From the NCBI GenBank assembly GCA_025458905.1, contig JALORN010000038.1, positions 1 through 64,000 on the forward strand: a stretch of 64,000 nt of DNA. Reading direction: 5' to 3'. Below are positions 10,127 to 19,590 of the stretch, piece by piece. The number at the start of each line of letters is the position of its first letter. The stretch's first letter is position 1. Under the pieces are notes generated by a model. That model was given only the letters and a program-made list of their open reading frames with translations. It did no database searches and was not told the origin of the DNA. The position numbers and the translations under genes are program-made. Origin of the DNA: Steroidobacteraceae bacterium (GTDB lineage: Bacteria; Pseudomonadota; Gammaproteobacteria; Steroidobacterales; Steroidobacteraceae).

Positions 10127-10363
10127 CGGCGAAAGTCCTGCAGCGGCGCGTCGGGTGGAGCAGCGTTCATCTCGGCATGGGCACGGTGGCGATCGGTGCG
10201 GCGCGAAGGATGCGCGTGGCCCGCGCCGGTCACCGAGACTCGCTTCGCAGATCGTCGCGTCGCGCAAGAAACTCGAGTCGGCGCGCGGCACGGGGCCGCG
10301 CGCGAGCACCGGCACTCGGGGAAAGTCGCAGGATCAGGTGTCGGCGTCGGGCGGCGCCGCGGC

Positions 10364-11629
10364 TCAGTCGACGAGGTCGACCCGGGCAGTGGATGGCGGG
10401 CGCGCTGCGACGGCGCGCGTGGACGGCGGGATGCGGGTCGCTGCCGAGGTCAGCGCCAGCACGCGCAATGCGAGCCGGTCGGGGCGCTGCCAGTGCTGGT
10501 AGTAGTCCCAGTTGCGGCGTGCCATGGCCTCGCGCTCGTCGGCGTCGGCGAGCAGCCGCGCCACCTGGGCCACGCATTCTCCCGGGGTCTTGAACTCCAG
10601 GTAGTGGCGGCCGGCATCGAACTCGCCGGCGAGCAGGTGGCGTAGCGGCTCGGAGACGATCGCGCGCGAGAACGCGACGAACTCGGCGAGCCGCCAGCCG
10701 TTCGAGCCGTGCAGGCCCATCGAGGTGACGCACACGGGGTGCTCGCGCACGCGTCGCAGGAACTCGCGCTGCGACCCGTCGCGCGCGCGAGGCAGCAGCA
10801 CGTCCGGCGCGAAGCGGCGCGCGAAGCCGCAGGGCCGGATGCCGCCGTGGAAGCGTGGGCCGAATTCCGTGCGCAACGCGCGCACGCACTCGACCCGCTG
10901 CCGATTGATCGCCTCCCATTCCTGCCGCTTGGCGGTGTCGATCGCCGGCACGGCTGCAGGATCCCACAGGCCCGCCATCAGCAGCACGCGTCCGGGCTGT
11001 CCGGGCAAGGGCGCGGCGTGCATCCTCGACCACGACGGCCGGCCGCCGCGGTCGAGCGCGCGCGCCGCCGCCCAGCGCGCATGCCAGCGCAGCAGCGTTC
11101 GCAGCCGGCCCGCGCCGCTGCCGGCCGCGGCGAGCTCGCTGCGCAGCTCGAAGGTGTCGCGATGGTCGCAACGCACGTCGTTCAGCGGCGCCAGCGCTCG
11201 CAGCTTCGAACCGCCGGCACGTCGCAGCGACGCTGGCGCGAGGCTGCGCTTGAAGTAGAGGTCGTGGCGCGCGAGGTCCTCTTCCTCGACCTCGAAGCTG
11301 TCGTGCGTGTCGATGATCGCGCTGCCGCCGCCGTCGACCTCGAGCCTCGCGAGGGGGCGATCCTTGTCACGCAGGTACCACGGGCCGTGGGCCCGTGCCG
11401 GTGCCGCCGGGACGACCTCGAGATCGAGCCGGACACGGCCTTCGCGCGCGAGCATCGCGAAGCCGGCGAGGATCGCGGCGAACGGCGCGGCCGCGGGCGT
11501 GATGCGCAGCCGGCAATCGACGGGCGCCGACGGCAGCAACGCCTCGAACGCTGCCCCGGGCGCCGTCTCGGAGGAAGCGCGCGCGCTGCGCGCGACGAGC
11601 ACGTCGATGTCCCTCGCGGCGGTCGCCAT
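10364..11629 (-). CDS. Glycosyltransferase-like protein, tandem copy 3
   Basis: A 421-residue paralogue, closer to copy 1 than to copy 2. Landmarks: AAILAGFAMLAREGRVRLDL, HGPWYLRDKDRPLARLEVDG, HDLYFKRSLAP, RALRTEFGPRFHGGIRPCGF, SMGLHGSNGWRLAEFVAFSR and IVSEPLRH, and the WDYYQHWQRPDRLALRVLAL tail. The start MATAARDIDVLVARSARA aligns with the start of copy 1; an in-frame ATG at 11713 adds a Cys/Arg-rich stretch that looks non-coding. Upstream of both copy 1 and copy 3 the minus strand carries TGTCATGGACGCC, a remnant of the duplication. Enzymatic role inferred only from motif resemblance. Confidence 0.6.
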   Translation of the reverse strand: MATAARDIDVLVARSARASSETAPGAAFEALLPSAPVDCRLRITPAAAPFAAILAGFAMLAREGRVRLDLEVVPAAPARAHGPWYLRDKDRPLARLEVDGGGSAIIDTHDSFEVEEEDLARHDLYFKRSLAPASLRRAGGSKLRALAPLNDVRCDHRDTFELRSELAAAGSGAGRLRTLLRWHARWAAARALDRGGRPSWSRMHAAPLPGQPGRVLLMAGLWDPAAVPAIDTAKRQEWEAINRQRVECVRALRTEFGPRFHGGIRPCGFARRFAPDVLLPRARDGSQREFLRRVREHPVCVTSMGLHGSNGWRLAEFVAFSRAIVSEPLRHLLAGEFDAGRHYLEFKTPGECVAQVARLLADADEREAMARRNWDYYQHWQRPDRLALRVLALTSAATRIPPSTRAVAARPPSTARVDLVD

Positions 11630-11768
11630 CCTTGCTACCCGAGGCCCTGCGGCGGACCTCGATGCGGGCCCCTGCGCGTCACAGCATGCAGCACGCCTGC
11701 GGCAGGCGTCCATGACAAGTTGGGCCGTCGCTGCTTCGTCGCGAGCCTATCCTCCGGGCTGCGTTAGC

Positions 11769-12251
11769 TCAGTCACGGAAGTTGTTGAATTGCAGTGGGC
11801 GGTCGAATTCCGAGCGGCGCAGCAGGGCGATCGCCTCCTGCAGGTCGTCACGCTTCTTGCCGGTCACGCGCACCTTGTCGCCGTGGATCGCGCCCTGGAC
11901 CTTGAGCTTCGAGTCCTTGATCAGGCGCACCACCTTCTTGCCGCAGTCCTGGTCGATGCCGTGGCGCAGCAGCACGTCCTGCTTCGCCTCGGCGAGGTTC
12001 TTGGCCACGTCCTTCATCTCGACGCACGACAGGTCGATGCCGCGCTTCGCCAGCTTGACCTTGAGGATCTCGGCCATCTGCTTGAGCTGGAACTCGACCT
12101 CGGCCTTCATCGTCACGGTGAAATCGTTCAGCACGAAGCTGCACTTCGTGTTCTTGAAGTCGAAGCGCGTCGCGAGTTCCCGGTTGGCCTGGTCGACGGC
12201 GTTGGTCAGCTCGTGGGCGTCGATCTCGGAGACGACGTCGAAGGAGGGCAT
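11769..12251 (-). CDS. YajQ family nucleotide-binding protein
   Basis: A 160-residue YajQ protein: two ferredoxin-like domains that bind nucleotides, in some bacteria cyclic di-GMP, acting as regulator or chaperone. It matches the family end to end: [20 protein letters not shown] at the N-terminus, [23 protein letters not shown]-type helix, [38 protein letters not shown] and the C-terminal [12 protein letters not shown]. Monocistronic in appearance, 43 nt downstream of the TlpA-like gene on the same strand. Firm family call; the ligand is not visible from sequence. Confidence 0.95.
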   Translation of the reverse strand: MPSFDVVSEIDAHELTNAVDQANRELATRFDFKNTKCSFVLNDFTVTMKAEVEFQLKQMAEILKVKLAKRGIDLSCVEMKDVAKNLAEAKQDVLLRHGIDQDCGKKVVRLIKDSKLKVQGAIHGDKVRVTGKKRDDLQEAIALLRRSEFDRPLQFNNFRD

Positions 12252-12294
12252 CGAGAATCCTCGGGTGGCGCACCGCGCGGCCTGGCGGCAGGTG

Positions 12295-13620
12295 TCAGGA
12301 AACGGGCGGGGAGGCCGGCACGGCGGCGGCAGCCGGCGCGGGCGACGGAGCGGGCTGTGCTGCGGGCGGTGGTGCCGGCTCGGCGAGCAGCGTGTCGATC
12401 GTACGGCGGAACTCGGCGGTCAGGCGCGCGTGGTGCTCGCCCGTCGCGGGTCCGGAGAAGCCGGTGTGGAGCTTGCGCACCGTGCCGGAGCGGTCGACGA
12501 AGATCGTCGTCGGGAATGCGAACACGCCGTTGAGCTGGGGCAGCCTGGTGGCGGCGTCGTCCTTGTCGGAGATGCCGGCGATCAGCGTGGCGTAGTCGAT
12601 CCCGTAGCGCTCGCGGAAGCGGTGCGTAGCCTCCGCGGCACGCTCGAAGTCCCCGAACTGCTCGAACATCAGCGAGACGACCTCCAGCCCCTTGCCGCGG
12701 TACTCGCGGTACAGCGGCGCGAGGAACGCGGCCTCGTCGTGGCAGTTGGGACACCAGCTGCCGGCGAGCGCGACCACGACCACCTTGCCACGGTAGAACG
12801 GGTCGCTCAGGGAGACGTAGACGCCGCCGAGGTCGGGGAAGCGGAAGTCGAGCCGCGTCGCGCCCGCCTTCATCCGGGTCGCCTGCTCGGCCTCGCCGAG
12901 CGAGGCTGCCGCGTCGCGGCGCGCGATGAAGGTCTCGGTCCAGGCGAGGCCCGACCAGAACCGGCCACGCAACGTGCCGTCCTCGCCGAGCGTCGCCTCG
13001 TAGAGAAACGGATGGCCGCCGTCGAACTTCGACAGCCGCAGCGTGCGGCCGTGCAGCTCACCCGCCAGGAAACGATGGTCGCCGGTCGGCGTGAGGAAGG
13101 TGCCGGTGACCTCGGCCTCGCGCTGGCGGAACTCGCCGACCGCGGGGTACGACTTGCCGTCCTGGTCGACGAAGGTGACGGCCCAGCGTCCGGCGAGGTC
13201 GCCGGCCGGCGGCGCACTCGGCGCGGCGGGCGGCGTGAAGCGCCAGGCCGGGCCGCGTTGCGCGGCGAACGGGATCTTCTGCTCCTTCGCGCCCGCCTTG
13301 ACCATCGTCAGCGTGCCGCGCAGCTGGTCGCCGGCGAGCGTGGCGTCGATGCGGTTCTTGAAGCCGGGCAGCAGCAGCGTCACGGCGCCGCCCTCGACGC
13401 TGACCTCGTCGACCCGGATGCGGTCACTGCCGTTGAGGATGTAGACCGGCGGATGTGCGTTGCCGCGCCCCTCGCGCGCGGCCACCTCGAGCCCGAAGGG
13501 CAGCGTGCCGCCGGGCAGGGCCAGCGTCGCGCGCCAGCTCCCCGCCGGCAGCACCTCGGGGCCGCGGGCGCAGCCGCCCGCGAGCAGCAGCGCCCCGACG
13601 ATCGATGCGAGGGCGCGCAT
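12295..13620 (-). CDS. TlpA-like thioredoxin-fold lipoprotein
   Basis: A 441-residue periplasmic lipoprotein. The signal peptide [17 protein letters not shown] ends in a lipobox Cys at 17. Residues 25-250 form a beta-rich region of unknown family. The C-terminal half, from about residue 255, is a redoxin/TlpA domain with [20 protein letters not shown] (CPNC active site) and a cis-Pro region [21 protein letters not shown] Pro/Ala-rich tail closes it. It probably reduces or handles thiols in the envelope. Its start overlaps the stop of the DUF2780 gene (ATGA), placing it last in HerA-like/DUF2780/TlpA. Confidence 0.85.
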   Translation of the reverse strand: MRALASIVGALLLAGGCARGPEVLPAGSWRATLALPGGTLPFGLEVAAREGRGNAHPPVYILNGSDRIRVDEVSVEGGAVTLLLPGFKNRIDATLAGDQLRGTLTMVKAGAKEQKIPFAAQRGPAWRFTPPAAPSAPPAGDLAGRWAVTFVDQDGKSYPAVGEFRQREAEVTGTFLTPTGDHRFLAGELHGRTLRLSKFDGGHPFLYEATLGEDGTLRGRFWSGLAWTETFIARRDAAASLGEAEQATRMKAGATRLDFRFPDLGGVYVSLSDPFYRGKVVVVALAGSWCPNCHDEAAFLAPLYREYRGKGLEVVSLMFEQFGDFERAAEATHRFRERYGIDYATLIAGISDKDDAATRLPQLNGVFAFPTTIFVDRSGTVRKLHTGFSGPATGEHHARLTAEFRRTIDTLLAEPAPPPAAQPAPSPAPAAAAVPASPPVS

Positions 13621-14009
13621 CAGAAGCCGGCGCGCAGCGCCTTCTCGAGCCGGTCGGCGGTCTCGGTGCCGACCCTGGCGCGCACGAACTCCATGATCAC
13701 CGGCGCCATCCGCCGGGCGTGGTCGGTGCCGAGCCCGAGGCTGCCGAAGCCCGACACGATGCCGGCGACCAGCGCGCCCTGGCCGCCGCCCACGGTCGAG
13801 GCCAGCCCACCGAACAGCTTGCCGAGGCCGCCGGGTTGCGGCGCCTGCCGGATCAGCTCGTCGAGGCCGGGCAGGTTGCCGAGCATCGTCCCGAACTCCT
13901 GCGGGCCGAGCTTGTCGCGCGCGGCCTTCAGCAGCACGCCGGCACCGCCGCGCGCCTGGCGCTCGTCCACGCCGACGGTCTTCACGAGCAGCTCCACCAG
14001 CTCCTTCAT
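13620..14009 (-). CDS. DUF2780-like small protein
   Basis: A 129-residue, mainly helical protein that starts MKELVELLVKTVGVDERQAR and has LLKAARDKLGPQEFGTMLGN, a Gly-rich middle (GGLGKLFGGLASTVGGG) and an Arg-rich helical end. This pattern fits the DUF2780 (VcgC/VcgE) family, function unknown. The ATG at 14009 is preferred to an ATG 27 codons upstream because it lies in the 26-nt gap after the ATPase gene. Its stop overlaps the next start. The glycine-rich hydrophobic stretch may associate with membranes, which is speculative. Confidence 0.72.
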   Translation of the reverse strand: MKELVELLVKTVGVDERQARGGAGVLLKAARDKLGPQEFGTMLGNLPGLDELIRQAPQPGGLGKLFGGLASTVGGGQGALVAGIVSGFGSLGLGTDHARRMAPVIMEFVRARVGTETADRLEKALRAGF

Positions 14010-14035
14010 CGGCGGCCCTCCACGATCGAACCCCC

Positions 14036-16510
14036 TCAGTCGAACGCCGGCGCCGGGAAGCCGTCGCTGCCGCGCCGCCACGGCGTCCACACCAGCGCGA
14101 CCTCGCCGATCGCGAGGTCGGACTTGCGCGGCGTCACCGCCACGCTGCGCAATGCGACCGTCGCGGCATCGAGCGAGGCGGCGAGCTTCGCGGCCTCGGC
14201 TTCGCCTTCCTGCTGCAGCGCGGCGAGGCGCTGGCGCAGCACCTCGAGACTCTCGTCGGCGCGGTCGACGTCCTGCGACTCGCGGCCGATCCGCGTCGCC
14301 GAGCGCGCCGCGGTCGCGGCACGGCCGAGGTTCGCCGAGGAGAGCGTCTTGCGGCCGCCGAACAGTGCGCCGAGCAGCGAGCTGCCGACCGACAGCGCGG
14401 TCTGCAGCTTCTGCTGCTTGAGCTGGTCCTGCTCGCGCGCGAGCTTGTCCTCGGCACGCGCGATGCGATCCTGCAGGGCCTGCAGCTTCGGTGCGAGCTT
14501 GCGGCGCAGCTCCTCGACCGCCGCATCGCGTTTCTCGCGCAGCAGCAGCGCGAGGCGGGCACGGAAGTCCCCCTCGCCCTCGCCGGGGTTCGAGGTGGCC
14601 TTCAGCGCGTCACAGGCGAGCACGGTGCTGCGCACGTTCTCGTACAGGTGCGCGGCGAGGCCCTTGCCGTAGGCAGGCCAGGTCGCCGCTCGCAGCACCG
14701 GCCCGGGCAGTGCGGCGAACCCGGCATTGCCGGCCTCCGGCGACTTCGCGAGGCGGGAACGCAGGTCGTCCTGCGCGCTGCCTTCGGCCCACAGCGCCTG
14801 CTTGCCGTCGTCGGCGAGCGGTGCCAGCCAGGTCGTGGTGGTCCACTGGTCGAGGCCGAGCCTGGCGTCGACGAAGCGCAGCTTGGCCGCGCCCATCACC
14901 ATCGGGCGGTAGGAGACGGCGCCCTCGCCGGGCTTCGCCGCGAGGAAGTACTCCGGCACCTCGGGTGGCAGCACCGGGCGCGGCGCCGGTGGCGGCGCGC
15001 TGCCGGCGTCCGCGGGCGCAGCCCCGGTCGACGCCGCGATGCGGCCGGCGCCTCCTGCCGCGGCGCCTGCGCCCGCCGCGCCGCCGGCCGCGATGGCCTT
15101 GCGCGGCGCCATCACGCGCGCGATCTCGCTGCCGGTCAACGGCCCGCGCAGGAACGACAGCGCCCACCGGCTCTTCATCAGGTACGGCCCGTCGTCGTGC
15201 ACGTTGCGCACCAGGAAGACCCGCGGTGACAGCGCCGACATCAGCTTCTCGAGCGTGCCGCGGTCCATGCCGCCGGGGCCGGCGAGCGCGCTCTCGAGGC
15301 CCTCGATCACGCGCAGCTTGTCGCGCTCGGTCTGCAGCCGTCCGATCATCCAGGTGCCGCAGTTCGACAGGCCCTTGTAGTCGAGGTCGACGGGGTTCTG
15401 GGTCGCGAGCACGCAGCCGAGGCCGAACGCGCGCGCCTGCTTCAGCAGCGTGAGCATCGGCAGCTTCGACGGCGGGTTCGCGCTCGGCGGGAAGTAGCCG
15501 AAGATCTCGTCCATGTAGAACAGCGCGCGCAGCGACGAGGTGCCGGACTGGTTGCGCATCCAGCCGATCAGCTCGTTCAGCACCAGCGTCACGATGAACA
15601 TGCGCTCCGGGTCGGACAGGTGGCCGATCGAGAGGATCGAGACGCGTGGCTTGCCCTCGCTCGTGAACAGCAGGCGCTGCACGTCGAGCGGCTCGCCCTT
15701 CATCCAGGTCGAGAAGCCGGGCGAGGCGAGCAGGTTGTTGATCGCCATCGCGAGTGCGAGCCGCTCCTTCGCCGGGAAGAAGGTCTCGAGGTCGAAGGCG
15801 CCGACCTTGTCGAACGGCGGCTTCTGCACCGCGCCGATCAGCCCCGCCATGTCGAGCGAGGCGCCCTCGCGCCACGCGTGCTCGAGGATGTTGGCGAGCA
15901 GGATGTGCTCGCGGCTCTGCAGCGGGTCGGCGTCGCGGCCGAGCAGCGACAACAGGCCCGAGACCACTGCGCCGACGCGGTCGCGCAGCGCACCGGCGTC
16001 GGCGAGCAGCTCCGCCGGCGGTGGCGCGAACGAGCGCAGCACCGACAGCGGCAGCCCGGTCTCGGCCCCGGGGGTGTAGATCGCGACGTCGACCGCGGCG
16101 CGCAGCCGCGCGATGCGCTCGGGCGGCTGGCCCCACTCGGCGAGGCCGTTCTTCCAGGTCTCGGCGGTCTTCGCGGCGAGCTCGGGCACGCTCAGCCCCT
16201 TGCGCTGCGCATCCGCCGGGTCGACCCAGGGCTGGAAGTCCTGGGGCGCGAGCGAGGGGAAGGCGAGCAGCAGGTTGCCGAGGTCGCCCTTGGGGTCGAT
16301 GCAGATCGCCGGGATGCCGTCGATCGCGGCCTCCTCGAGCAGCGAGAGGCAGAGGCCGGTCTTGCCACTGCCGGTCATGCCGACGCAGACCGCGTGGGTG
16401 GTGAGGTCGCGGGAGTCGTAGAGGACGAGGTCGTCCTTCAGGGCGCTGGCAGCGGGGTCGTACTCGCGCCCGAGGTAGAAGACACCGAGCTTCTCGTAGT
16501 CGACGGCCAT
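14036..16510 (-). CDS. HerA-like/DUF853 ATPase with C-terminal coiled coil
   Basis: An 824-residue ATPase of the FtsK/HerA/VirB4 superfamily, DUF853-like. Walker A is GMTGSGKT at residues 44-51. Walker B is LRALFYMDEIFGYFPPSA near residue 340, followed by the sensor-like LKQARAFGLGCVLATQNPVD. After about residue 500 comes an Ala/Pro-rich linker, a globular segment (YFLAAKPGEGAVSYRPMVMG), and a long coiled coil (KLQALQDRIARAEDKLAREQ) from about residue 690. The start is preceded by GGGAGTG. Substrate could be DNA or protein; the family is uncharacterised. The operon continues into DUF2780 and the TlpA-like gene. Confidence 0.88.
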   Translation of the reverse strand: MAVDYEKLGVFYLGREYDPAASALKDDLVLYDSRDLTTHAVCVGMTGSGKTGLCLSLLEEAAIDGIPAICIDPKGDLGNLLLAFPSLAPQDFQPWVDPADAQRKGLSVPELAAKTAETWKNGLAEWGQPPERIARLRAAVDVAIYTPGAETGLPLSVLRSFAPPPAELLADAGALRDRVGAVVSGLLSLLGRDADPLQSREHILLANILEHAWREGASLDMAGLIGAVQKPPFDKVGAFDLETFFPAKERLALAMAINNLLASPGFSTWMKGEPLDVQRLLFTSEGKPRVSILSIGHLSDPERMFIVTLVLNELIGWMRNQSGTSSLRALFYMDEIFGYFPPSANPPSKLPMLTLLKQARAFGLGCVLATQNPVDLDYKGLSNCGTWMIGRLQTERDKLRVIEGLESALAGPGGMDRGTLEKLMSALSPRVFLVRNVHDDGPYLMKSRWALSFLRGPLTGSEIARVMAPRKAIAAGGAAGAGAAAGGAGRIAASTGAAPADAGSAPPPAPRPVLPPEVPEYFLAAKPGEGAVSYRPMVMGAAKLRFVDARLGLDQWTTTTWLAPLADDGKQALWAEGSAQDDLRSRLAKSPEAGNAGFAALPGPVLRAATWPAYGKGLAAHLYENVRSTVLACDALKATSNPGEGEGDFRARLALLLREKRDAAVEELRRKLAPKLQALQDRIARAEDKLAREQDQLKQQKLQTALSVGSSLLGALFGGRKTLSSANLGRAATAARSATRIGRESQDVDRADESLEVLRQRLAALQQEGEAEAAKLAASLDAATVALRSVAVTPRKSDLAIGEVALVWTPWRRGSDGFPAPAFD

Positions 16511-16536
16511 CGCGCACTCCCGGGTCGAGGCCGCCT

Positions 16537-16542
16537 ATTGTA
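16537..16542 (-). promoter_or_regulatory. Candidate -10 box of the HerA-like operon
   Basis: TACAAT on the minus strand lies 27 nt upstream of the ATPase start. No good -35 is seen at 17 nt (CGTGCG), so this rests on the -10 alone. Confidence 0.35.
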
Positions 16543-16583
16543 GGGGAGCCCGGGGCGCACGCACGACGGGGCGCGGCAGCGGT

Positions 16584-16853
16584 CTAGGCGGCAGCCGCCT
16601 GCCCGGGAAGCGCCTGCGCCGTGCCGCGTGCCGCCGCACGAGGGCGCGCACGTGCCTCGGCGCGCGCCCACGCACGCTCGTGGAAGTAGAAGGCCACGGT
16701 ATTGGCGAGTGGCTCGACCAGCCCGATGCCGGTCGCGATCGCCGCGGAGCCGGTCAGCAGGTAGGCGACGGTGAACGCCACGGCGAAGTGCAGCGCGGCG
16801 AACGAGGCAGTCTTGGCGAGGTCGCGTCGGGCATCGACGAGCTTCTGGCGCAT
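16584..16853 (-). CDS. DUF2061 family small membrane protein
   Basis: An 89-residue protein of the DUF2061 family, function unknown. It has two hydrophobic helices and the family's characteristic sequence: RRDLAKTASFAALHFAVAFT at residues 9-28, AYLLTGSAAIATGIGLVEPL, and NTVAFYFHERAW at about 51-62. The last 25 residues are an Ala/Arg-rich tail. It stands alone between the HerA-like operon and egtD; the 157 nt upstream of it show no gene. Confidence 0.85.
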   Translation of the reverse strand: MRQKLVDARRDLAKTASFAALHFAVAFTVAYLLTGSAAIATGIGLVEPLANTVAFYFHERAWARAEARARPRAAARGTAQALPGQAAAA

Positions 16854-17010
16854 GGCGGGTTTCCGGTGTGGAGTGGCCCGGATGACGGGGCCGGTCGGGA
16901 CGTGACTGCAGTCTCCCGTCCCGCGCGCGGGATGGCCAATCGATTGAATGCCTGCAGGCGATAGACCGGAGCTATCGGGTGCGGCCCTGGCCCGGCGCCC
17001 GCGACGATGC

Positions 17011-18015
17011 TCAGTCGCCGACCAGGTAGTGCACGCTGAAGAGGCGCGCGGCGTCGGTCCAGACGTCGACGCTGCTCCAGCCGGCGCTGCGGGCCAGGAC
17101 GCCGAAGTCGGCGATGCGGTACTTGTGGCAGTACTCGGTGCGCAGCGGCTCCCCTGCCTCGAAGCGCAGGGTCGTGCCGGCGAAGCGCACCGCCTGGGCG
17201 CGCACGCTGACGAGCTGCATCTCGATGCGCTCGTGGCGCGGGTCCCAGGCCGCGCGGTGGCGGAATGCCGCGAGGTCGAAGTCCGCGCCGAACCTGCGGT
17301 TCAGGTGCGCGAGCAGGTTCAGGTTGAAGGCCGCGGTCACGCCCGCCGCATCGTCGTAGGCGCGCTCGATCACCTCCGGAGCCTTCACCAGGTCCACGCC
17401 GACCAGCAGGCCGCCGCGCCGCCCGGCGGCCTCGCGCAGCTGGCCGAGCAGGCGCACGGCGGCGTCGCGCTCGAAATTCCCGATCGTCGAGCCGGGGAAG
17501 AAGAACACGATGCGCGCGGGCGCGCGGCGGCGCGGCAGCGGCAGCGGGAACGTCCGGGTGAAGTCCGCGTACACCGGCAGGATCTCGAGGCCCGGGTGCT
17601 CGACGGCGAGCTGCGCAGCGGCACACGACAGGTGCTCGCGCGAGATGTCCACCGGCACGTAGGCCGCGGGCGCCGGCAGCGCCTCGAGCAGCAGCCGCGT
17701 CTTGGTGCTCGAGCCGCTGCCGGGCTCCACCAGCAGGGCGCGCTCGCCGATCGACGCGACGATCGCGCCCAGGTTCTCGCGCAGGATCGCGGTCTCGGTA
17801 CGGGTGGGGTAATACTCCGGCAGCTCGCAGATGCGGTCGAACAGCACCGAGCCCGCCGCATCGTAGAGGAACCGCGAGGGCACGTGCTTCGGGCGCGCGC
17901 GCAGCCCGGCGAGCAGCTCGGCGAGGTCCGCATCGTGAGAGTGCGCGGATGCCGCGGGCGGCGCGGGCGCCTGCTCCTCGACGGGCTCGCGCGGCCTGCG
18001 GCGCGGCGCGGCCAC
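17011..18015 (-). CDS. egtD: L-histidine N(alpha)-methyltransferase EgtD
   Basis: SAM-dependent enzyme that trimethylates histidine to hercynine, the first step of ergothioneine synthesis. The 334 residues contain KHVPSRFLYDAAGSVLFDRI and ELPEYYPTRTETAILRENLG (substrate region), VEPGSGSSTKTRLLLEAL (SAM motif), YVPVDISREHL, FFFPGSTIGNF and VKAPEVIERAYDDAAGVTAA, all EgtD landmarks. I set the start at a GTG at 18015, in frame 5 nt after the egtB stop; there is no ATG in the N-terminal region. Second gene of an egtB-egtD operon. No egtA, egtC or egtE is visible here. Confidence 0.92.
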   Translation of the reverse strand: MAAPRRRPREPVEEQAPAPPAASAHSHDADLAELLAGLRARPKHVPSRFLYDAAGSVLFDRICELPEYYPTRTETAILRENLGAIVASIGERALLVEPGSGSSTKTRLLLEALPAPAAYVPVDISREHLSCAAAQLAVEHPGLEILPVYADFTRTFPLPLPRRRAPARIVFFFPGSTIGNFERDAAVRLLGQLREAAGRRGGLLVGVDLVKAPEVIERAYDDAAGVTAAFNLNLLAHLNRRFGADFDLAAFRHRAAWDPRHERIEMQLVSVRAQAVRFAGTTLRFEAGEPLRTEYCHKYRIADFGVLARSAGWSSVDVWTDAARLFSVHYLVGD

Positions 18016-18019
18016 GGGG

Positions 18020-19384
18020 TCAGCCGTCGCGCGCGAGGCGCAGGCCGACGAACTGCCAGCGCGTCGCGGGACCGAAGAAGTTGCGGGAAGTGGCACGCAT
18101 CGACGCCGCCGGCGTCGCGCAGGAGCCGCCACGCAGCACCAGCTGCGAGCACATGAACTTGCCGTTGTACTCGCCGAGCGCGCCGGGCAGCGGCCGGAAG
18201 CCGGGGTAGGGTGCGTAGGGCGAGCGGGTCCATTCCCAGGCGTCGCCGAACAGCTGGCGGATGCGCGGCCGGCGTGCGCCCGGCGCGGCGGCGTCGGCGG
18301 CGACCGGGTGCCAGCGACCTGCCTCGACGAAGTTGCCGTCGACGGCGAGCATCGAGGCGGCCACCTCCCACTCGTGCTCGGTCGGCAGGCGCGCCTCGGC
18401 CCAACGCGCGAACGCGTCGGCCTCGTAGTAGCTGACGTGCACCACCGGGGCGCCGGGGTCGAGCGCGCGATCGCCGGTGAGGCTGTACTCGGAGGCGAGG
18501 TCCGCCGACCAGTAGAGCGGCCGATCCCAGCGCCCGGCCTGCACGAGGTCCCAGCCGTCGGCGAGCCACAGGCGCGGCTCCCGGTAGCCGCCGTCGCGCA
18601 CGAACTCGAGCCAGTCGCCGTTGGTGACCATCCGGTCGGCGAGCTGGAACGGCTCGAGGAACACCCGGTGGCGCGGCGTCTCGTTGTCGAACGCGAAGCT
18701 GCGTCCACCGTGGCCGATCGGGGACAGCCCGCCGGCGAAGCGATGGAAGCCCGCGGGCGTGGCGCGCCGCGGGTCGATGCGTTCGCGCCGACGATACGCC
18801 GGGCGCAGCGGATTCGAGGACAGCGCGTGCTTCAGGTCGGTGAGGATCAGCTCCTGGTGCTGCTGCTCATGGGCGATCCCCAGCTCGACGATCGCGGCGA
18901 TCGCGCCGGCGCGCACGCCACAGCGGCCGGCGGCTTCGACGTGCTCGAGCAGGCGGTGCACGGCGTCCTCGACGTGCCGGCGGTAGCGCAGCACCTCGGC
19001 GACCGTCGGCCGCGACAGCTTGCCGCGGTCGGGCCGCGGGAAAGCCGGCCCGACCGACTGGTAGTAGGAGTTGAACAGCGCGCGGAAACCCGGGTGGAAG
19101 GGTTCGTACCGGGGTGCATGCGCAGCCAGCAGGAACTCCTCGTAGAACCAGCTGGTGTGCGCGAGGTGCCACTTGACCGGGCTCGCCTCGGGCATCGACT
19201 GCAGGCCGTAGTCCTCGACCTCGAGCGGCTCGCAGAGCGCGAGGCTGGCGGTGCGCACCTGCCCGAAGGCGGCGCGCAGCGTGCCGGTCTCGACCGGGGG
19301 CCAGCCGGCTGCGAGCGCGACCGCGGCCGCACCCGGCGGTGGCGGGCGTGCGACGGCGACGGCGTCGTGAGTGGATTCGAGCAT
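18020..19384 (-). CDS. egtB: Ergothioneine biosynthesis protein EgtB (hercynine oxygenase)
   Basis: Iron-dependent sulfoxide synthase that joins hercynine with a thiol donor. The 454 residues comprise an N-terminal DinB-like domain with the iron ligands (VKWHLAHTSWFYEEFLLA near residue 67 and IAHEQQHQELILTDLKHAL near 150, the HxxxHxE motif) and a C-terminal SUMF1/C-lectin domain (HRVFLEPFQLADRMVTNGDW, LPTEHEWEVAAS, LFGDAWEWTRSPYAPYPGFR, SRNFFGPATRWQFVGLRLAR). The start MLESTHDAVAVARP is the ATG nearest the conserved region. egtD follows at once. Whether the thiol donor is cysteine or gamma-glutamylcysteine cannot be told from this. Confidence 0.93.
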   Translation of the reverse strand: MLESTHDAVAVARPPPPGAAAVALAAGWPPVETGTLRAAFGQVRTASLALCEPLEVEDYGLQSMPEASPVKWHLAHTSWFYEEFLLAAHAPRYEPFHPGFRALFNSYYQSVGPAFPRPDRGKLSRPTVAEVLRYRRHVEDAVHRLLEHVEAAGRCGVRAGAIAAIVELGIAHEQQHQELILTDLKHALSSNPLRPAYRRRERIDPRRATPAGFHRFAGGLSPIGHGGRSFAFDNETPRHRVFLEPFQLADRMVTNGDWLEFVRDGGYREPRLWLADGWDLVQAGRWDRPLYWSADLASEYSLTGDRALDPGAPVVHVSYYEADAFARWAEARLPTEHEWEVAASMLAVDGNFVEAGRWHPVAADAAAPGARRPRIRQLFGDAWEWTRSPYAPYPGFRPLPGALGEYNGKFMCSQLVLRGGSCATPAASMRATSRNFFGPATRWQFVGLRLARDG

Positions 19385-19590
19385 CCGTCCGGACCCGATG
19401 GATGGTGGCCAGGGCGGCCGATTGTTCCCACCGGCACCACCGGGGGTCGGTACGCGATGCCACCGAGGCGCCGGGTGGGACACGCGTTGTGGCCGCCGGC
19501 CTACGGCCGCCTCGGAGCGGGCGCCCTCGCGCGCACCGTGCCCGCACTCGCTCGCACAGCGGTTGCCGGCCATCGACAGTACGGGCTTGC

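Noticed and set aside
17011-18708. A longer 565-codon version of EgtD
   Set aside because: The extra N-terminal 230 residues are out-of-frame reading of egtB; the GTG after the egtB stop gives a normal-length enzyme.
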